A DNA stretch of 64,000 bases, from contig JALHMS010000019.1 in assembly GCA_022843925.1 (NCBI GenBank), positions 1 to 64,000 on the forward strand, written 5' to 3'. Below are positions 44,055 to 53,169 of the stretch, piece by piece; position 1 is the stretch's first letter; the number at the start of each line of letters is the position of its first letter. The notes below the pieces were generated by a model that searched no databases, had not been told where the DNA came from, and saw nothing but the letters and a program-made list of their open reading frames with translations. This stretch comes from Burkholderiales bacterium (GTDB lineage Bacteria > Pseudomonadota > Gammaproteobacteria > Burkholderiales > Ga0077523). The position numbers were made by a program, and so were the translations under genes.

Positions 44055-46778
44055 CTACCGCCCGCCCCGCCGACGGATCCGGGGCCCGCGCCAGGGTGCT
44101 CGACGCACCGCGAGATCGAGTAGAAAGGCCGTGAGGCTGCCTACGACGCACCAGGGCCAAAGCCCCTTTGCGACCCGACCACCATCGCCGCGGATCTCGT
44201 GAATGTCCGCTGCGGTCGGTGCGAAGACCCCACCGGTCGCCTCGCTCAACGCACGCAGGGTCTCCAGGTCGGGCGGCGACGCCCGCAACTCGTCGGACCA
44301 CGGATACGGGATCGATCGGGTCGCGACCGCCTGCGCGTCGGCGCGCGAGAAGCCACCGCCCGGCATCAGTTCGAAGAGCCAAGGTTGCGCCCGACCCGCT
44401 TCGAGTGCCTGCTCTGCCGAATAGCGTCCAGGCGCCACCTGTCGAAGCGCGAGCATCGTCGCGCCGCCCGCGGGATCGGTGACGCGCACCAACGGTGCCA
44501 GCCCGTTGCGATGGCGACGACCCGGGCTCAGTGCGCGCACCTCGACCGTGGCTTCCCGTCCCGTCCGCGACACGCGCAGGGACACGGCCTCGTCTCCCCA
44601 GACCCGCGCGGCATCGCGGACCAGCTGCGCCCACAGACGGCCGTAGCCCTCCCATCCGATCCAGTCGGTCGCCCAGCGATTCTTGGCGTCCGACAGGAAT
44701 GCCACCGTGCGCCCCAGGCCGTAGTGCGTCGTGGCGAGCAGCGGCTGCGCCTTCGGCCCCTCGAGCAGGACGTCGGCGAACGTCTTCGCGCGTGTCGCCA
44801 CCATGCCGCGCAGCGGTGGCCCGTCGTTGAAATCGACGCCTTCGAGCGCAGCGACCCGATGGGCAACCTTGGGCCGGAACGCCGTCTCGACGAGCGACTC
44901 GCCCAGCAGCCGCCGCGTCTCGGCCACGAAGAGGCCCGGGATCTCGGCGTCGGTGCCCGCGACGTAGGCACGGCCGCCACCGATCGCCGCGATGTCGCCC
45001 ATCAGCGGAAGGTTCGGCTTGTCGCCGAGTGCGACCGTCGACACCGTGATCTTCGCTTCGGCGAGTTCGGCCACCAGCGCCTCGATCGCGCCGGGCTCCG
45101 GCAGCGGCTCGGCAGGGTCCACCATGGGCACCGCGATACCGTCGCGCCGCATCGCGTCCTCCCTGCCCTTCAGGATGAGCGCCTGGATCTCCCGCGGGTT
45201 GGGCATGCCCGATCCGCCGGCGAGCGGCTGGGCGGTGATCCCGTCCGACAGCAGGATCACGTGCTTCGTGGTGGCGGTCGAGTCGCGCAGCAGGCGCCGC
45301 GCCTCCACCAGCGCCGGATGGATGCTCGTCTGCCCGCGCGCGGTCATGCTGGCGATGAGGTCCTCCGCGCGCCGCTTGTTGCCGACCGGCGCGAGCGGCA
45401 CGACTTCGTGGGGCTGCGAGTCGAATGCCACGACCGCCAGCCGATGCCGCGCCTCCAGCAGGTCGAGCGACGACAGCGCCGCGGTCTTCGCGAGTTCCAG
45501 CTTCCGGCCACGCATGCTGTGGGATCTGTCGATCAGCAGCACCAGATCGAGATCGCGCTTCTTGCGGCGTGCTTCGAAGCGCACCGGCAGAAGCCGCTCC
45601 AGCGGACTCCCGGACAGGCCGTCCTGACCGTGCGTACTCTCGCCCGCGATGAAGACGAGCCCGCCGCCTTCGTCGCGCACGAAGGTCTCGACCCGGCCGG
45701 CCATCCTCGCGTCGAGGCTCTGCGCGAGGATGTCGCTCAGGATGACGACGTCGAACGCCGCGAGCGACGTCGCCTCGACCGCGAGAGCGTCCGGCGTCAC
45801 GACCGTCACGTCGATGTGATGGGCGCGCAACGCGTCCGCGAGATGGCGGGCACTCTCGGGGATGCCCTCCACGTACAGCGCCCGGGGACGCGGCCCGACG
45901 GCGACGCGCAACGCCAGGGCATCGTTGCCGGGGAACGCATCGCCCGCGGCGCGCACGCTCGCCCGTAGCGGCACCAGCCCGGCCTGCGGCAGGACCACGT
46001 CGAAGGCGATGTCGTTGCTTCCCGGTCGCAGCGACACCGCGGCGGCGCCCAGTTGTCGTTCGCCGCTCGCCAGCTGCACACGACCCGCCATCGCGCTCAG
46101 CGCATGGACCGTCACCACGACGGTGACGGGTGCCTGCTGGCGGACGCCCTCCGGCACTGCGATCGCATCCACCCAGGCATCCGTTGTCACGGCGGATTCG
46201 GCGGGCACGGCGAACACCCGGATCTGCTCCGCCTGCAGGCGCGGCAGCATCCGCCAGAGATCGCCGCGCGTCTGGACGCCGTCGGAGATCAGCACGAGGC
46301 GACGCGCACCGACCCCATCGAAACTCCCGGCAGCCACCCGCAGGGCCTGCTCGATGTCGGTCGCGGACTGGCCGATCGCGTGCGCTTCGACCGGCGTGTC
46401 CGATGCCGACACGGCCACGGCGGGGATGTCGTCGATCGCCTCGACGACCGTCGCGCGATCCCCGAACACCACGTAGCGCGTCGACGCGGGGCGATGCAGC
46501 GCGTTGCCTGCGCGGACGCCGTCGAGCGCGCGCTCGATGAAGCGCGTCGACACGCTGCGCGATACGTCGATGGCGTACACCACGGAGACCGCATCGCTGC
46601 GGACGAGCGTGCGCGGCTGCGCGAGCGCGAGCACCGCCAGCGCGATGGCAAGACTCCGGAGGATCGTCGCGAGACCCAGGCGCCGCCCCGCGTGATGGCG
46701 CCGCGCCATGACCGCGAGCAGCCAGACGATCGGCAGCATCGCGAGCAGCCAGAGCATCTGCGGATGCGCCAAGCTCAC
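44055..46778 (-). CDS. Membrane protein with two von Willebrand A-type domains
   Basis: The 907-residue protein has two N-terminal membrane segments (about 7-25, 38-55) and a first VWA-like domain (VVYAIDVSRSVSTRFIE, about 65-190). A beta-sandwich region and a class I amidotransferase-like fold (AFDVVILSDILAQSL) follow. The second VWA domain (about 410-600) has a full MIDAS (LVLLIDRSHSMRGRKLELAK). A C-terminal domain and a final membrane segment near 880 end the protein. The start is GTG at 46778 with TGAGG upstream. Such proteins accompany BatA-like genes in MoxR-linked envelope clusters; the function is unknown. Its stop abuts the 130-bp repeat cluster. Confidence 0.82.
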   Translation of the reverse strand: MSLAHPQMLWLLAMLPIVWLLAVMARRHHAGRRLGLATILRSLAIALAVLALAQPRTLVRSDAVSVVYAIDVSRSVSTRFIERALDGVRAGNALHRPASTRYVVFGDRATVVEAIDDIPAVAVSASDTPVEAHAIGQSATDIEQALRVAAGSFDGVGARRLVLISDGVQTRGDLWRMLPRLQAEQIRVFAVPAESAVTTDAWVDAIAVPEGVRQQAPVTVVVTVHALSAMAGRVQLASGERQLGAAAVSLRPGSNDIAFDVVLPQAGLVPLRASVRAAGDAFPGNDALALRVAVGPRPRALYVEGIPESARHLADALRAHHIDVTVVTPDALAVEATSLAAFDVVILSDILAQSLDARMAGRVETFVRDEGGGLVFIAGESTHGQDGLSGSPLERLLPVRFEARRKKRDLDLVLLIDRSHSMRGRKLELAKTAALSSLDLLEARHRLAVVAFDSQPHEVVPLAPVGNKRRAEDLIASMTARGQTSIHPALVEARRLLRDSTATTKHVILLSDGITAQPLAGGSGMPNPREIQALILKGREDAMRRDGIAVPMVDPAEPLPEPGAIEALVAELAEAKITVSTVALGDKPNLPLMGDIAAIGGGRAYVAGTDAEIPGLFVAETRRLLGESLVETAFRPKVAHRVAALEGVDFNDGPPLRGMVATRAKTFADVLLEGPKAQPLLATTHYGLGRTVAFLSDAKNRWATDWIGWEGYGRLWAQLVRDAARVWGDEAVSLRVSRTGREATVEVRALSPGRRHRNGLAPLVRVTDPAGGATMLALRQVAPGRYSAEQALEAGRAQPWLFELMPGGGFSRADAQAVATRSIPYPWSDELRASPPDLETLRALSEATGGVFAPTAADIHEIRGDGGRVAKGLWPWCVVGSLTAFLLDLAVRRAPWRGPRIRRRGGR

Positions 46779-46785
46779 GGCGACC

Positions 46786-48549
46786 TCATCGGGCGATGCG
46801 CCGCGTGAACGCCGCCCAGTCGATCAGCAAGAGCAGCAGGACGGCGAACACCAGCAGGCCCCAGCGCTCGATCGGCAACCCACCCGGCGTTTCCGTGGCG
46901 CCCTCTGCCGCCGCGAATCGGCTGCGGTTCACGTCTGCGATCCGTGGATCGAGCACCGCTGTCGCGATGCGGACCACACCGCCCGGCGCGCGCGCCGTGT
47001 AGATGTCGGGGCGGATCGCGTCGAACAGCGTGGCGCCGGGGCTCCCGTGCGTCGGCACGGGATTGCCCCGCCCGTCGCGGATCTCCGCTTGCGGGAGCGG
47101 CACGCGAACCGGACCGAGCGGTTCGGTCCGCACGAGCTCCGTCGCTGTGAGATGGGCCAGCACGTTGCCGAGAAAGACGGGGAAGTCCGCCCGCAGCGGG
47201 AGATCCGTGTCCCCAGGAAGGAAACCCGTCGCGGTCCACGGCACGCCCGTCCGGCCCGTGATCACGAGGGCACCGGCGTCGACGCCGACGAGACGCGTCA
47301 CGCCGTCCGGCACGCGGCTCCAGAGCGCTGCCCGGCGTACGCTCACGGCGTGCCACGGAACGCCTGCCGCCTGCGCGCCGCGCGATACGTCGGGCGCGAC
47401 CGCGACGCTGCCGACACTGCGATCCGCCCGTGGCAACCACGAAACCTCGGGAGGCCGGAAGAGGAGCGCGCCGCCGCTCGGTGGCTGCGGTGGCGCGAAG
47501 CCATCGAACACGAACGCGTCGAACCCGGCGCGCGGGCGATACCGCGCCGGATCGACCACCTCGACCCGGACCCCCGGCAGGGCCGCGAGCGAATCCGCCA
47601 GCGCCGCGTTGCCACGCGTGACCAGCAGAACGCGCTTCGTGCGATGGGGATCGACGACCGCGTAGGCGATGTCGTCCCCTGGGAGAGCGTCGCCCGGAAC
47701 ACGTGCGGCGGCCGCCAGCACGCCGCCCTCGAAGCCGGAGATGTCGAACGTCGCGTCGACCCGCTCCCCAGGTGCGATCGCGAGGGACTGCGTGATCGAG
47801 AATCGCTCGCCACCCCGCAGCGTGAGGCGCACCGACTGCGGCGCGGGGGACGCGTTGAAGACCTGCACGAAAGCCTCGACCTGCAGAGGGTCCGCCGGCG
47901 ACGGCTGCACCGAAAGCCGCAGCACCGCCACGTTGTCCGCGGGTTCGAACACCGAGTGCACGATCGCATCCCCGGGCAGATCGATGCGGGCAACGCCGTC
48001 CCCGACGACGTGCACCTCGATGTCGCGCCCGCCCGGCAGGCCAGGAGGACCCGGTGCGCCGGCGCTCGCGACTTCGATGCGCTCCACCGCCGCGAGCGCC
48101 TCGTCACGCGTGCCGAACCCGGTGGACGGCGCGGCGCCCATGGCATCGACGACCATCACGGGCCCGGGCGCGCCGACGATCACGCTGCGCGCCACGGACT
48201 GCGCGTGCTGCCATCGCGTCTGCCCATCACGCGTCCGCGTGGCGAGCGACGGACTGTTGTCGAGCAGCACGACGGTCCGCCGTGTCCCGTCGCCGAACCC
48301 CTGCACCTCGGGGCGCGTGATCGCGACGACACAAACCACGCCGATCGCAAGGGCCAGCGCGAGCGCGAGCCACCAACGCCAGGGCTCCCGACGGATGCCG
48401 GCCTGCTTCGCCGCGCGTTCCCACAGCAGGGTCGAGGCGACGACGCGCCGCATCGGGCGCGGCCGCCAGAGATGCAGCCCGACGATGACCGCAACCACCA
48501 GCGCGAGCAGTGCCGCACCGATCGGCGCGGAGGCGATGAGCGGGATCAT
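46786..48549 (-). CDS. BatA-type N-terminal domain membrane protein
   Basis: The 587-residue protein has an N-terminal membrane segment (IGAALLALVVAVIVGLHLWRP), the BatA N-terminal domain pattern (PMRRVVASTLLWERAAKQAGIRREPWRWWLALALALAIGVVCVVAI) with a second segment, and a VWA-like VVLLDNSPSLATRT. Extracytoplasmic beta domains and a C-terminal membrane helix (WGLLVFAVLLLLLIDWAAF) follow. The VWA-like motif is DNSPS rather than DxSxS-complete, so metal binding is doubtful. It overlaps the upstream gene by 4 bases and is followed 7 bases later by the VWA protein. The trio is an operon. Confidence 0.78.
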   Translation of the reverse strand: MIPLIASAPIGAALLALVVAVIVGLHLWRPRPMRRVVASTLLWERAAKQAGIRREPWRWWLALALALAIGVVCVVAITRPEVQGFGDGTRRTVVLLDNSPSLATRTRDGQTRWQHAQSVARSVIVGAPGPVMVVDAMGAAPSTGFGTRDEALAAVERIEVASAGAPGPPGLPGGRDIEVHVVGDGVARIDLPGDAIVHSVFEPADNVAVLRLSVQPSPADPLQVEAFVQVFNASPAPQSVRLTLRGGERFSITQSLAIAPGERVDATFDISGFEGGVLAAAARVPGDALPGDDIAYAVVDPHRTKRVLLVTRGNAALADSLAALPGVRVEVVDPARYRPRAGFDAFVFDGFAPPQPPSGGALLFRPPEVSWLPRADRSVGSVAVAPDVSRGAQAAGVPWHAVSVRRAALWSRVPDGVTRLVGVDAGALVITGRTGVPWTATGFLPGDTDLPLRADFPVFLGNVLAHLTATELVRTEPLGPVRVPLPQAEIRDGRGNPVPTHGSPGATLFDAIRPDIYTARAPGGVVRIATAVLDPRIADVNRSRFAAAEGATETPGGLPIERWGLLVFAVLLLLLIDWAAFTRRIAR

Positions 48550-50063
48550 CGGGCGCTTTCCGCGGCCCGCGCGTCGGCATCGCGGCGATGGCGCGTGAGC
48601 GTGTAGCGCTTCACGGCCGCGCGATACTCGACGGGTGCAGCGGGTGCGGAGGCCGTGCCCTCCGCATCGCTCTGCGAGGCCCCGCCGGACGCGCCGAACC
48701 CGACGCGGGCCACCTGCGCCCGGGTGGCGGCGTAGAACGATTCCTCGGTCCCCGTGGCGGTGTTGTCGGCGTCGCCTGCGGCGCTCTCCGGCACCTTCAC
48801 CGCCTTCAGCTGCACCGCGAGCCGCTCGGTGCGCCGACCGAGCACCTGATCGCCCTGCTCCGGCGCGGCGAGGTTGCCGACGGGTTGATCACCGTCGCCC
48901 GCACCCCCGGTGCTGACACCCACGCGGCGCCCCATCGCGCCACCACCCACATTGGCGCGTCCCGCCCCCTCGGTCGTGTCGGCCTCGCCGTGCACCGCAT
49001 CGCGGCCGGCGGTGCCGCTGCGCGACAGCGCACGCAGCGACGTGTTGAGCGCGTCCTCGCCGGCGGTCTGTTCCCGCTTCACGCCGGGCTGCGCATCGTC
49101 CTGGTCCGCCCGCAACTCGCGATCGAGTCGCGCGGTGGGCCGCTCCGCATCGTCCGTGCCGGGGCTGCGGGCCGCAGGCGTCGACGTCTCCGACTTCAGC
49201 AGGCTCGCGAGACGCTCCAGGATCCCCTGCGCGAGGGCATCGGTCATCTGCTCGCCCGGGCCGTCGGCGGCACCGCCTCCCGAGACGGGTGCCGACGCTT
49301 CCGACCGGGCTGCGCGCAACGCCTCGACCGCGGCGCGCGCATCGCGCGCCGCGATCGCCTCCGCCAGCGTGCGGCCCTCGGGACTGCGCCCGAACCCCGC
49401 TGCCAGCGCCTGCACCTGCTTCCAGAGAGTGGTCGCCTCGCGCTGCGTGGTGGCGTCGGGGGCAGGATCGTCCGGATCGTCGGAAAGACGAGGTGCCGCG
49501 CCTTCCGACTCCAAACCGGAAACCGCGCGACCCACTGCGACGACGCCCTCCGATGAACCCGCGACCGGTGGCGCACCCGGCGGAAGCCACCACGCCAACC
49601 CAAGCGCAAGGATCGCCGCCGCGGCTGCGAGCACTGCGCGCGGCGGCACCGAGAAGGGAAGCAGTCGCGGCCAGTCGAGCCCGTGCGCGACGGCCGCCGC
49701 GCGCTGCACGTGTTGACCCACGAAGGGTGTGGCATCGCCGCGGGTCGCGAACCAGTACGCGCTGGCGAGTTCCTCGTGCAGACCCGCCGCCGCGTCCACG
49801 CGCGACGCCACCGATTCGAGCGACGGCTGGAAGCGCAGCCGTATCGCGAGACCGATCGCGACCAGCGCCCCGCCGACCATCAGCAGGGCGCGAAGCGCGA
49901 CGACCACCGCGGCATCGGTGGCCACACGACCGACCACCGCGGCGCACGCGACGATGGCCAGCAGGAACGCGGCACCCCAGGCACCGTCCCGCAGCCATCG
50001 CTGCCGGCGGATGCGCCGCGCCGCGATCCGCAGGCTGTCGACCAGAAGCTCGCCGGGCACCAT
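48546..50063 (-). CDS. Two-pass membrane protein with long charged soluble region
   Basis: The 505-residue product has membrane segments at about 29-50 and 56-73, then a soluble stretch (SLESVASRVDAAAGLHEELASAYWF) and another segment near 145-163 (AVLAAAAAILALGLAWWL). About 330 mostly disordered, Gly/Asp/Ala/Arg-rich residues follow, with a predicted helix at the very end (EYRAAVKRYTLTRHR). The layout is like DUF4175-type proteins found beside BatA/VWA genes, but I cannot assign a family securely. It is first of the three-gene unit, and there is no MoxR or DUF58 gene upstream as would be usual. Confidence 0.7.
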   Translation of the reverse strand: MVPGELLVDSLRIAARRIRRQRWLRDGAWGAAFLLAIVACAAVVGRVATDAAVVVALRALLMVGGALVAIGLAIRLRFQPSLESVASRVDAAAGLHEELASAYWFATRGDATPFVGQHVQRAAAVAHGLDWPRLLPFSVPPRAVLAAAAAILALGLAWWLPPGAPPVAGSSEGVVAVGRAVSGLESEGAAPRLSDDPDDPAPDATTQREATTLWKQVQALAAGFGRSPEGRTLAEAIAARDARAAVEALRAARSEASAPVSGGGAADGPGEQMTDALAQGILERLASLLKSETSTPAARSPGTDDAERPTARLDRELRADQDDAQPGVKREQTAGEDALNTSLRALSRSGTAGRDAVHGEADTTEGAGRANVGGGAMGRRVGVSTGGAGDGDQPVGNLAAPEQGDQVLGRRTERLAVQLKAVKVPESAAGDADNTATGTEESFYAATRAQVARVGFGASGGASQSDAEGTASAPAAPVEYRAAVKRYTLTRHRRDADARAAESAR

Positions 50064-50168
50064 GGGCCGTCAGACTCCCGCCCGCCCAGCAACCACGAGC
50101 ACTTCGTGATGGCCGTTGTGAAACCGTATGATCCCGCCGTCGCGCAATGCCGACCCGGAGATCCCACG

Positions 50169-51581
50169 ATGCGCATCATCCGTTCTGCCGCGAGCAGGTG
50201 TCACCGCGGTCTCGCACTCGCGAGCCTGCTGCTCGCGATGGTCCCCGGCGCGGGGGCGGCCGATCGACCGCACGTCGTGGTGGTGCTCGCGGACGATCTC
50301 GGCTGGCGCGACGTGGGCTTCCACGGGAGCCCCCTGCGCACACCGACGCTGGATCGACTTGCGGCCGGCGGTGCGATGCTCAATGCGTTCTACGTGCAGC
50401 CCTACTCCAGCCAGACCCGCGCGGCGTTGCTCACGGGACGGTATCCGATGCGATACGGCCTGCAGACCTTGTCCCTGACGCGGGCGAGCACCTACGGCCT
50501 CCCCGTGGAGGAGCGAACGCTCGCGCAAGCGCTGAAGGATCGCGGCTACCGCACCACCTTCGTCGGGGAATGGCTGCTGGGCCACGCGAAGCCCGAGTTC
50601 TGGCCCACGCGCCGCGGCTTCGACAGCTTCTACGGTTCGCTCGCCGGCACGGAAGAATCCTCGCTGCGCAAGGGCGCGAAGACCGACTGGCGTCGCGGCG
50701 AGCGCGCGATTGCGGAGACAGGTGACGTCACGGCGCTGCTCGCGAAGGAGGCAACGGCGCAGATCCAGCGACACGACCCTGCCACGCCGCTCTTCATGGT
50801 CGTCTCGTTCAACGCCCCGGCCCGCCACGGCGACATGTCGCGCGCCGCCCTCGACGCGTACGCCGACATTCCCGACGACACGCGCCGCAGCTACGCGGCC
50901 GCGGTGACCGGACTCGACGCCGCTGTCGGGCAGATCGTCGCCGCGCTCGAGGCCAGGAAGATGTTCGAGAACACGCTGATCGTGTTCCACAGCGACAACG
51001 GCGGTGCCGTCCCGTTGAAGTCCGCGACGGGCGATGCCGACGTCCGCAACCCGGCGGCCGACAACGGGAACTTCCGCGAGGGCCGCGGCAGCCTCCACGA
51101 GGGTGGCGTGCGCGCCGTCGCCCTGGCCCACTGGCCCGGCAGGATTCCGCCGAGGACCGTGGTCCCGGATGCCCTGCACGTCACCGACCTGCACGCGACC
51201 GTGCTGGCGCTCGCCGGTGCCGCGCCCGACGCCGAACGCGCGAGCGACGGGGTGGATGTCTGGCAGGTCATCGCAGCGCGGGCGCGCTCGCCCCGCAAGG
51301 AACTCCTGCTGAACGTGGACGACTTTCACGGGGCGATCCGGATCGGCGAGTGGAAGCTCATCGTGCATGCGGCCCTGCCTGCAAAGCTGGCGCTGTTCGA
51401 CATTGCCAACGATCCACAGGAAGCCGACAACCAGGCGGCCACCTATCCGGACCGCGTGAAGGAGCTGCTCGACCGACTCAATGCGCACGCCTACGACATG
51501 GCGCCATCGCTGTACCTCGAAGCGCTGGCGACATCGGCGAGTCCGGCCGTATGGCACAGGAACCCGCCGCGCCGCTTCTGA
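50169..51581 (+). CDS. Sulfatase-fold protein with degenerate active site
   Basis: This 470-residue protein of the arylsulfatase superfamily has a signal peptide (about 1-30, LALASLLLAMVPGAGA). Metal ligands persist (ADDLG, Asp42/Asp43; FHSDNGG). The formylglycine motif C/S-x-P/A-x-R reads S80-S-Q-T-R84 before AALLTGRYPMRYGLQ. The GKWHLG motif reads GEWLLG (133-138), losing Lys and His. The usual xAPH reads NAPA. The late GxK-x-EGG Lys is Arg (GRGSLHEGGVR). The fold is clear but hydrolase activity is doubtful; binding or another chemistry is possible. The ATG at 50169 has only a weak binding site, and further in-frame starts lie upstream. Confidence 0.85.
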   Translation: MRIIRSAASRCHRGLALASLLLAMVPGAGAADRPHVVVVLADDLGWRDVGFHGSPLRTPTLDRLAAGGAMLNAFYVQPYSSQTRAALLTGRYPMRYGLQTLSLTRASTYGLPVEERTLAQALKDRGYRTTFVGEWLLGHAKPEFWPTRRGFDSFYGSLAGTEESSLRKGAKTDWRRGERAIAETGDVTALLAKEATAQIQRHDPATPLFMVVSFNAPARHGDMSRAALDAYADIPDDTRRSYAAAVTGLDAAVGQIVAALEARKMFENTLIVFHSDNGGAVPLKSATGDADVRNPAADNGNFREGRGSLHEGGVRAVALAHWPGRIPPRTVVPDALHVTDLHATVLALAGAAPDAERASDGVDVWQVIAARARSPRKELLLNVDDFHGAIRIGEWKLIVHAALPAKLALFDIANDPQEADNQAATYPDRVKELLDRLNAHAYDMAPSLYLEALATSASPAVWHRNPPRRF

Positions 51582-51595
51582 GACGCGGCGCAGGG

Positions 51596-52645
51596 TCAGC
51601 GCAGGGCATCGAATTCCCGCAGCCTCTCGCGGGCGCTGTCGAGCAGCGCGCGCACCCAGACACCCGCCTTCTCGAAGTCCGCAACCGTCGAGGCCGAAAC
51701 GCGCGCCGCCGCCTGTCGCCAGAGTGCCTGCTCCTCGGCGGTCGCCGTCCGGACGACGTCCCCGCGGCCCGCCGCTGCCTTGCGGGCCGATACCGCGGCG
51801 ACGTCCAGCACGCGTCCCAGCCAGGCGGACGTTTCGATCCCGCTGTTCGCGTTGACCGCGGCCTTCAGATCATCGGCGAGCCCGCGGAAGCTGGCGGTGC
51901 TCATCGCCAGCACGTAGACGATGGAGGCGACGCCGGTGCCATCGGGTCCGAACTCGACATGCCCGTGGGTCTCCCGATCGATGCCCGACGTCGCGGCGCG
52001 CTCCCACGGCAGCAGCACGCCGTCGAGCTTTCCACGCTTCAAGCCGTCGGCCATCTGCGCAGCCGACATCAGGCTGGCCTCCGCCCCCATCGCCGCGAGC
52101 AGCGCCACCTCGCCCGCGGACTCCGCTGCGATGCGCCGACCGGCGAGGTCGGCCGTGGCGTCGGCCGCACGGGCCCAGTGGAGCTGCGAGCCATCGCCGA
52201 CGTGGGTCGCGATGACCCGGACGCCGTCGAGATCGCGGTCCTGGATGTCGTTCACGCGGACGAACTCGGACAACGCCCGGCTGCCGCCCTCCGCACGGCG
52301 CACCGTGAACGGCAGCGTGAACACCGCGAAGGCGCCGAACTGCGCCGTCGACGGTCGGAGCGGCGTCCAGATCACATCGGCATCGCCGTCCACGGCCTTG
52401 GCGTACAGACCCTCGGCGTCGCCACCGAGCGTCGACGCCGCGTGCGGATGGAAGCGCATCCTGCCGCCGGCGTCCTGCTCGACCTTCTGCACCCAGGGCA
52501 GCAGGAAGCCGGTGTGGAACGCCGACGCTGCAGGTTGTGCATGATGAAAATCGAGCGACACGCCGTGCGCGCCGGCGTCCTGGAGGGCGGCCGCGCCCAG
52601 CGCGACGACCGCCAGGCACCGCCGAAGACGTCCCGGGATCGTCAT
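51596..52645 (-). CDS. TRAP-type DctP-family solute-binding protein
   Basis: The 349-residue periplasmic protein has a signal peptide (about 1-26, ending DAGAHG). The DctP pattern includes FHHAQPAASAFHTGFLLPWVQKVEQDAGGRMRFHPHAASTLGGDAEGLYAKAVDGDADVIW, the substrate-carboxylate Arg region and FAVFTLPFTVR. No DctQ or DctM membrane components are nearby. The gene begins 2 bases after the cytochrome c stop, so it is co-transcribed with the PQQ dehydrogenase system. Known lanthanide dehydrogenase operons carry a periplasmic binding protein (XoxJ) thought to help activate the enzyme. This one could play that part or deliver a substrate; both are inferences. Confidence 0.82.
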   Translation of the reverse strand: MTIPGRLRRCLAVVALGAAALQDAGAHGVSLDFHHAQPAASAFHTGFLLPWVQKVEQDAGGRMRFHPHAASTLGGDAEGLYAKAVDGDADVIWTPLRPSTAQFGAFAVFTLPFTVRRAEGGSRALSEFVRVNDIQDRDLDGVRVIATHVGDGSQLHWARAADATADLAGRRIAAESAGEVALLAAMGAEASLMSAAQMADGLKRGKLDGVLLPWERAATSGIDRETHGHVEFGPDGTGVASIVYVLAMSTASFRGLADDLKAAVNANSGIETSAWLGRVLDVAAVSARKAAAGRGDVVRTATAEEQALWRQAAARVSASTVADFEKAGVWVRALLDSARERLREFDALR

Positions 52646-52647
52646 GG

Positions 52648-53028
52648 CTATTCGTCGTCCTGGACCGTTTCGAGGAACGTGTAGATCTTCCACACCACGT
52701 CGTCGGGCAGCACGCCCTTCCAGACCGGCATGCCCTTGTCGAGGCGGCCCTCGTTCACGGTGGTGAGGAACATGGTGATGGCGTCGTCGCCGTAGCGGAT
52801 GCGCAGACGCCGCAGATCGCGGGGCCGCTCGCCCTGCTCGGCCCACGGACCGTGGCAATGGGAACAGTACTGGTTGAAGAGACTGCCGCCCTCCTGCACC
52901 GACGGCTTGTCGCCGGTGTACGGATTGACGGGGCGGGCAGCCGAGTCGTCGCTGGTGGCGAACGACGGTGCGACGACGAGCGCGGCAGCGATGGCGACGC
53001 GCGAGATGCAGTGCATTCCGGACTTCAC
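52648..53028 (-). CDS. Class I c-type cytochrome (electron acceptor of the PQQ dehydrogenase)
   Basis: The 126-residue periplasmic cytochrome has one haem site, Cys55-S-H-Cys58-His59 in FNQYCSHCHGPWAEQGERPRDL, and a likely distal Met in DKGMPVWKGVLPDDVVWKIYTFL. The Sec signal runs to about residue 25 (VAIAAALVVAPSFA-TS). The GTG at 53028 has GGAGGG 10 bases before it. ATG codons at 53058 and 53016 are alternatives. It lies between the PQQ dehydrogenase and the DctP-like gene, and resembles the PedF/XoxG type of partner cytochrome by context and size. Confidence 0.88.
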   Translation of the reverse strand: MKSGMHCISRVAIAAALVVAPSFATSDDSAARPVNPYTGDKPSVQEGGSLFNQYCSHCHGPWAEQGERPRDLRRLRIRYGDDAITMFLTTVNEGRLDKGMPVWKGVLPDDVVWKIYTFLETVQDDE

Positions 53029-53169
53029 GAACAAGATGCCCTCCCTACGATCAGGCAAGAAGATCGATCGTGGGGCTGCCCCCCGGCAATCGACCGATGC
53101 GGACGAAAAAACGGCGGAGCCCGGAGAGCCCCGCCGTTTCGACTCGGAGTGATGCGATCCCGACTCCGA

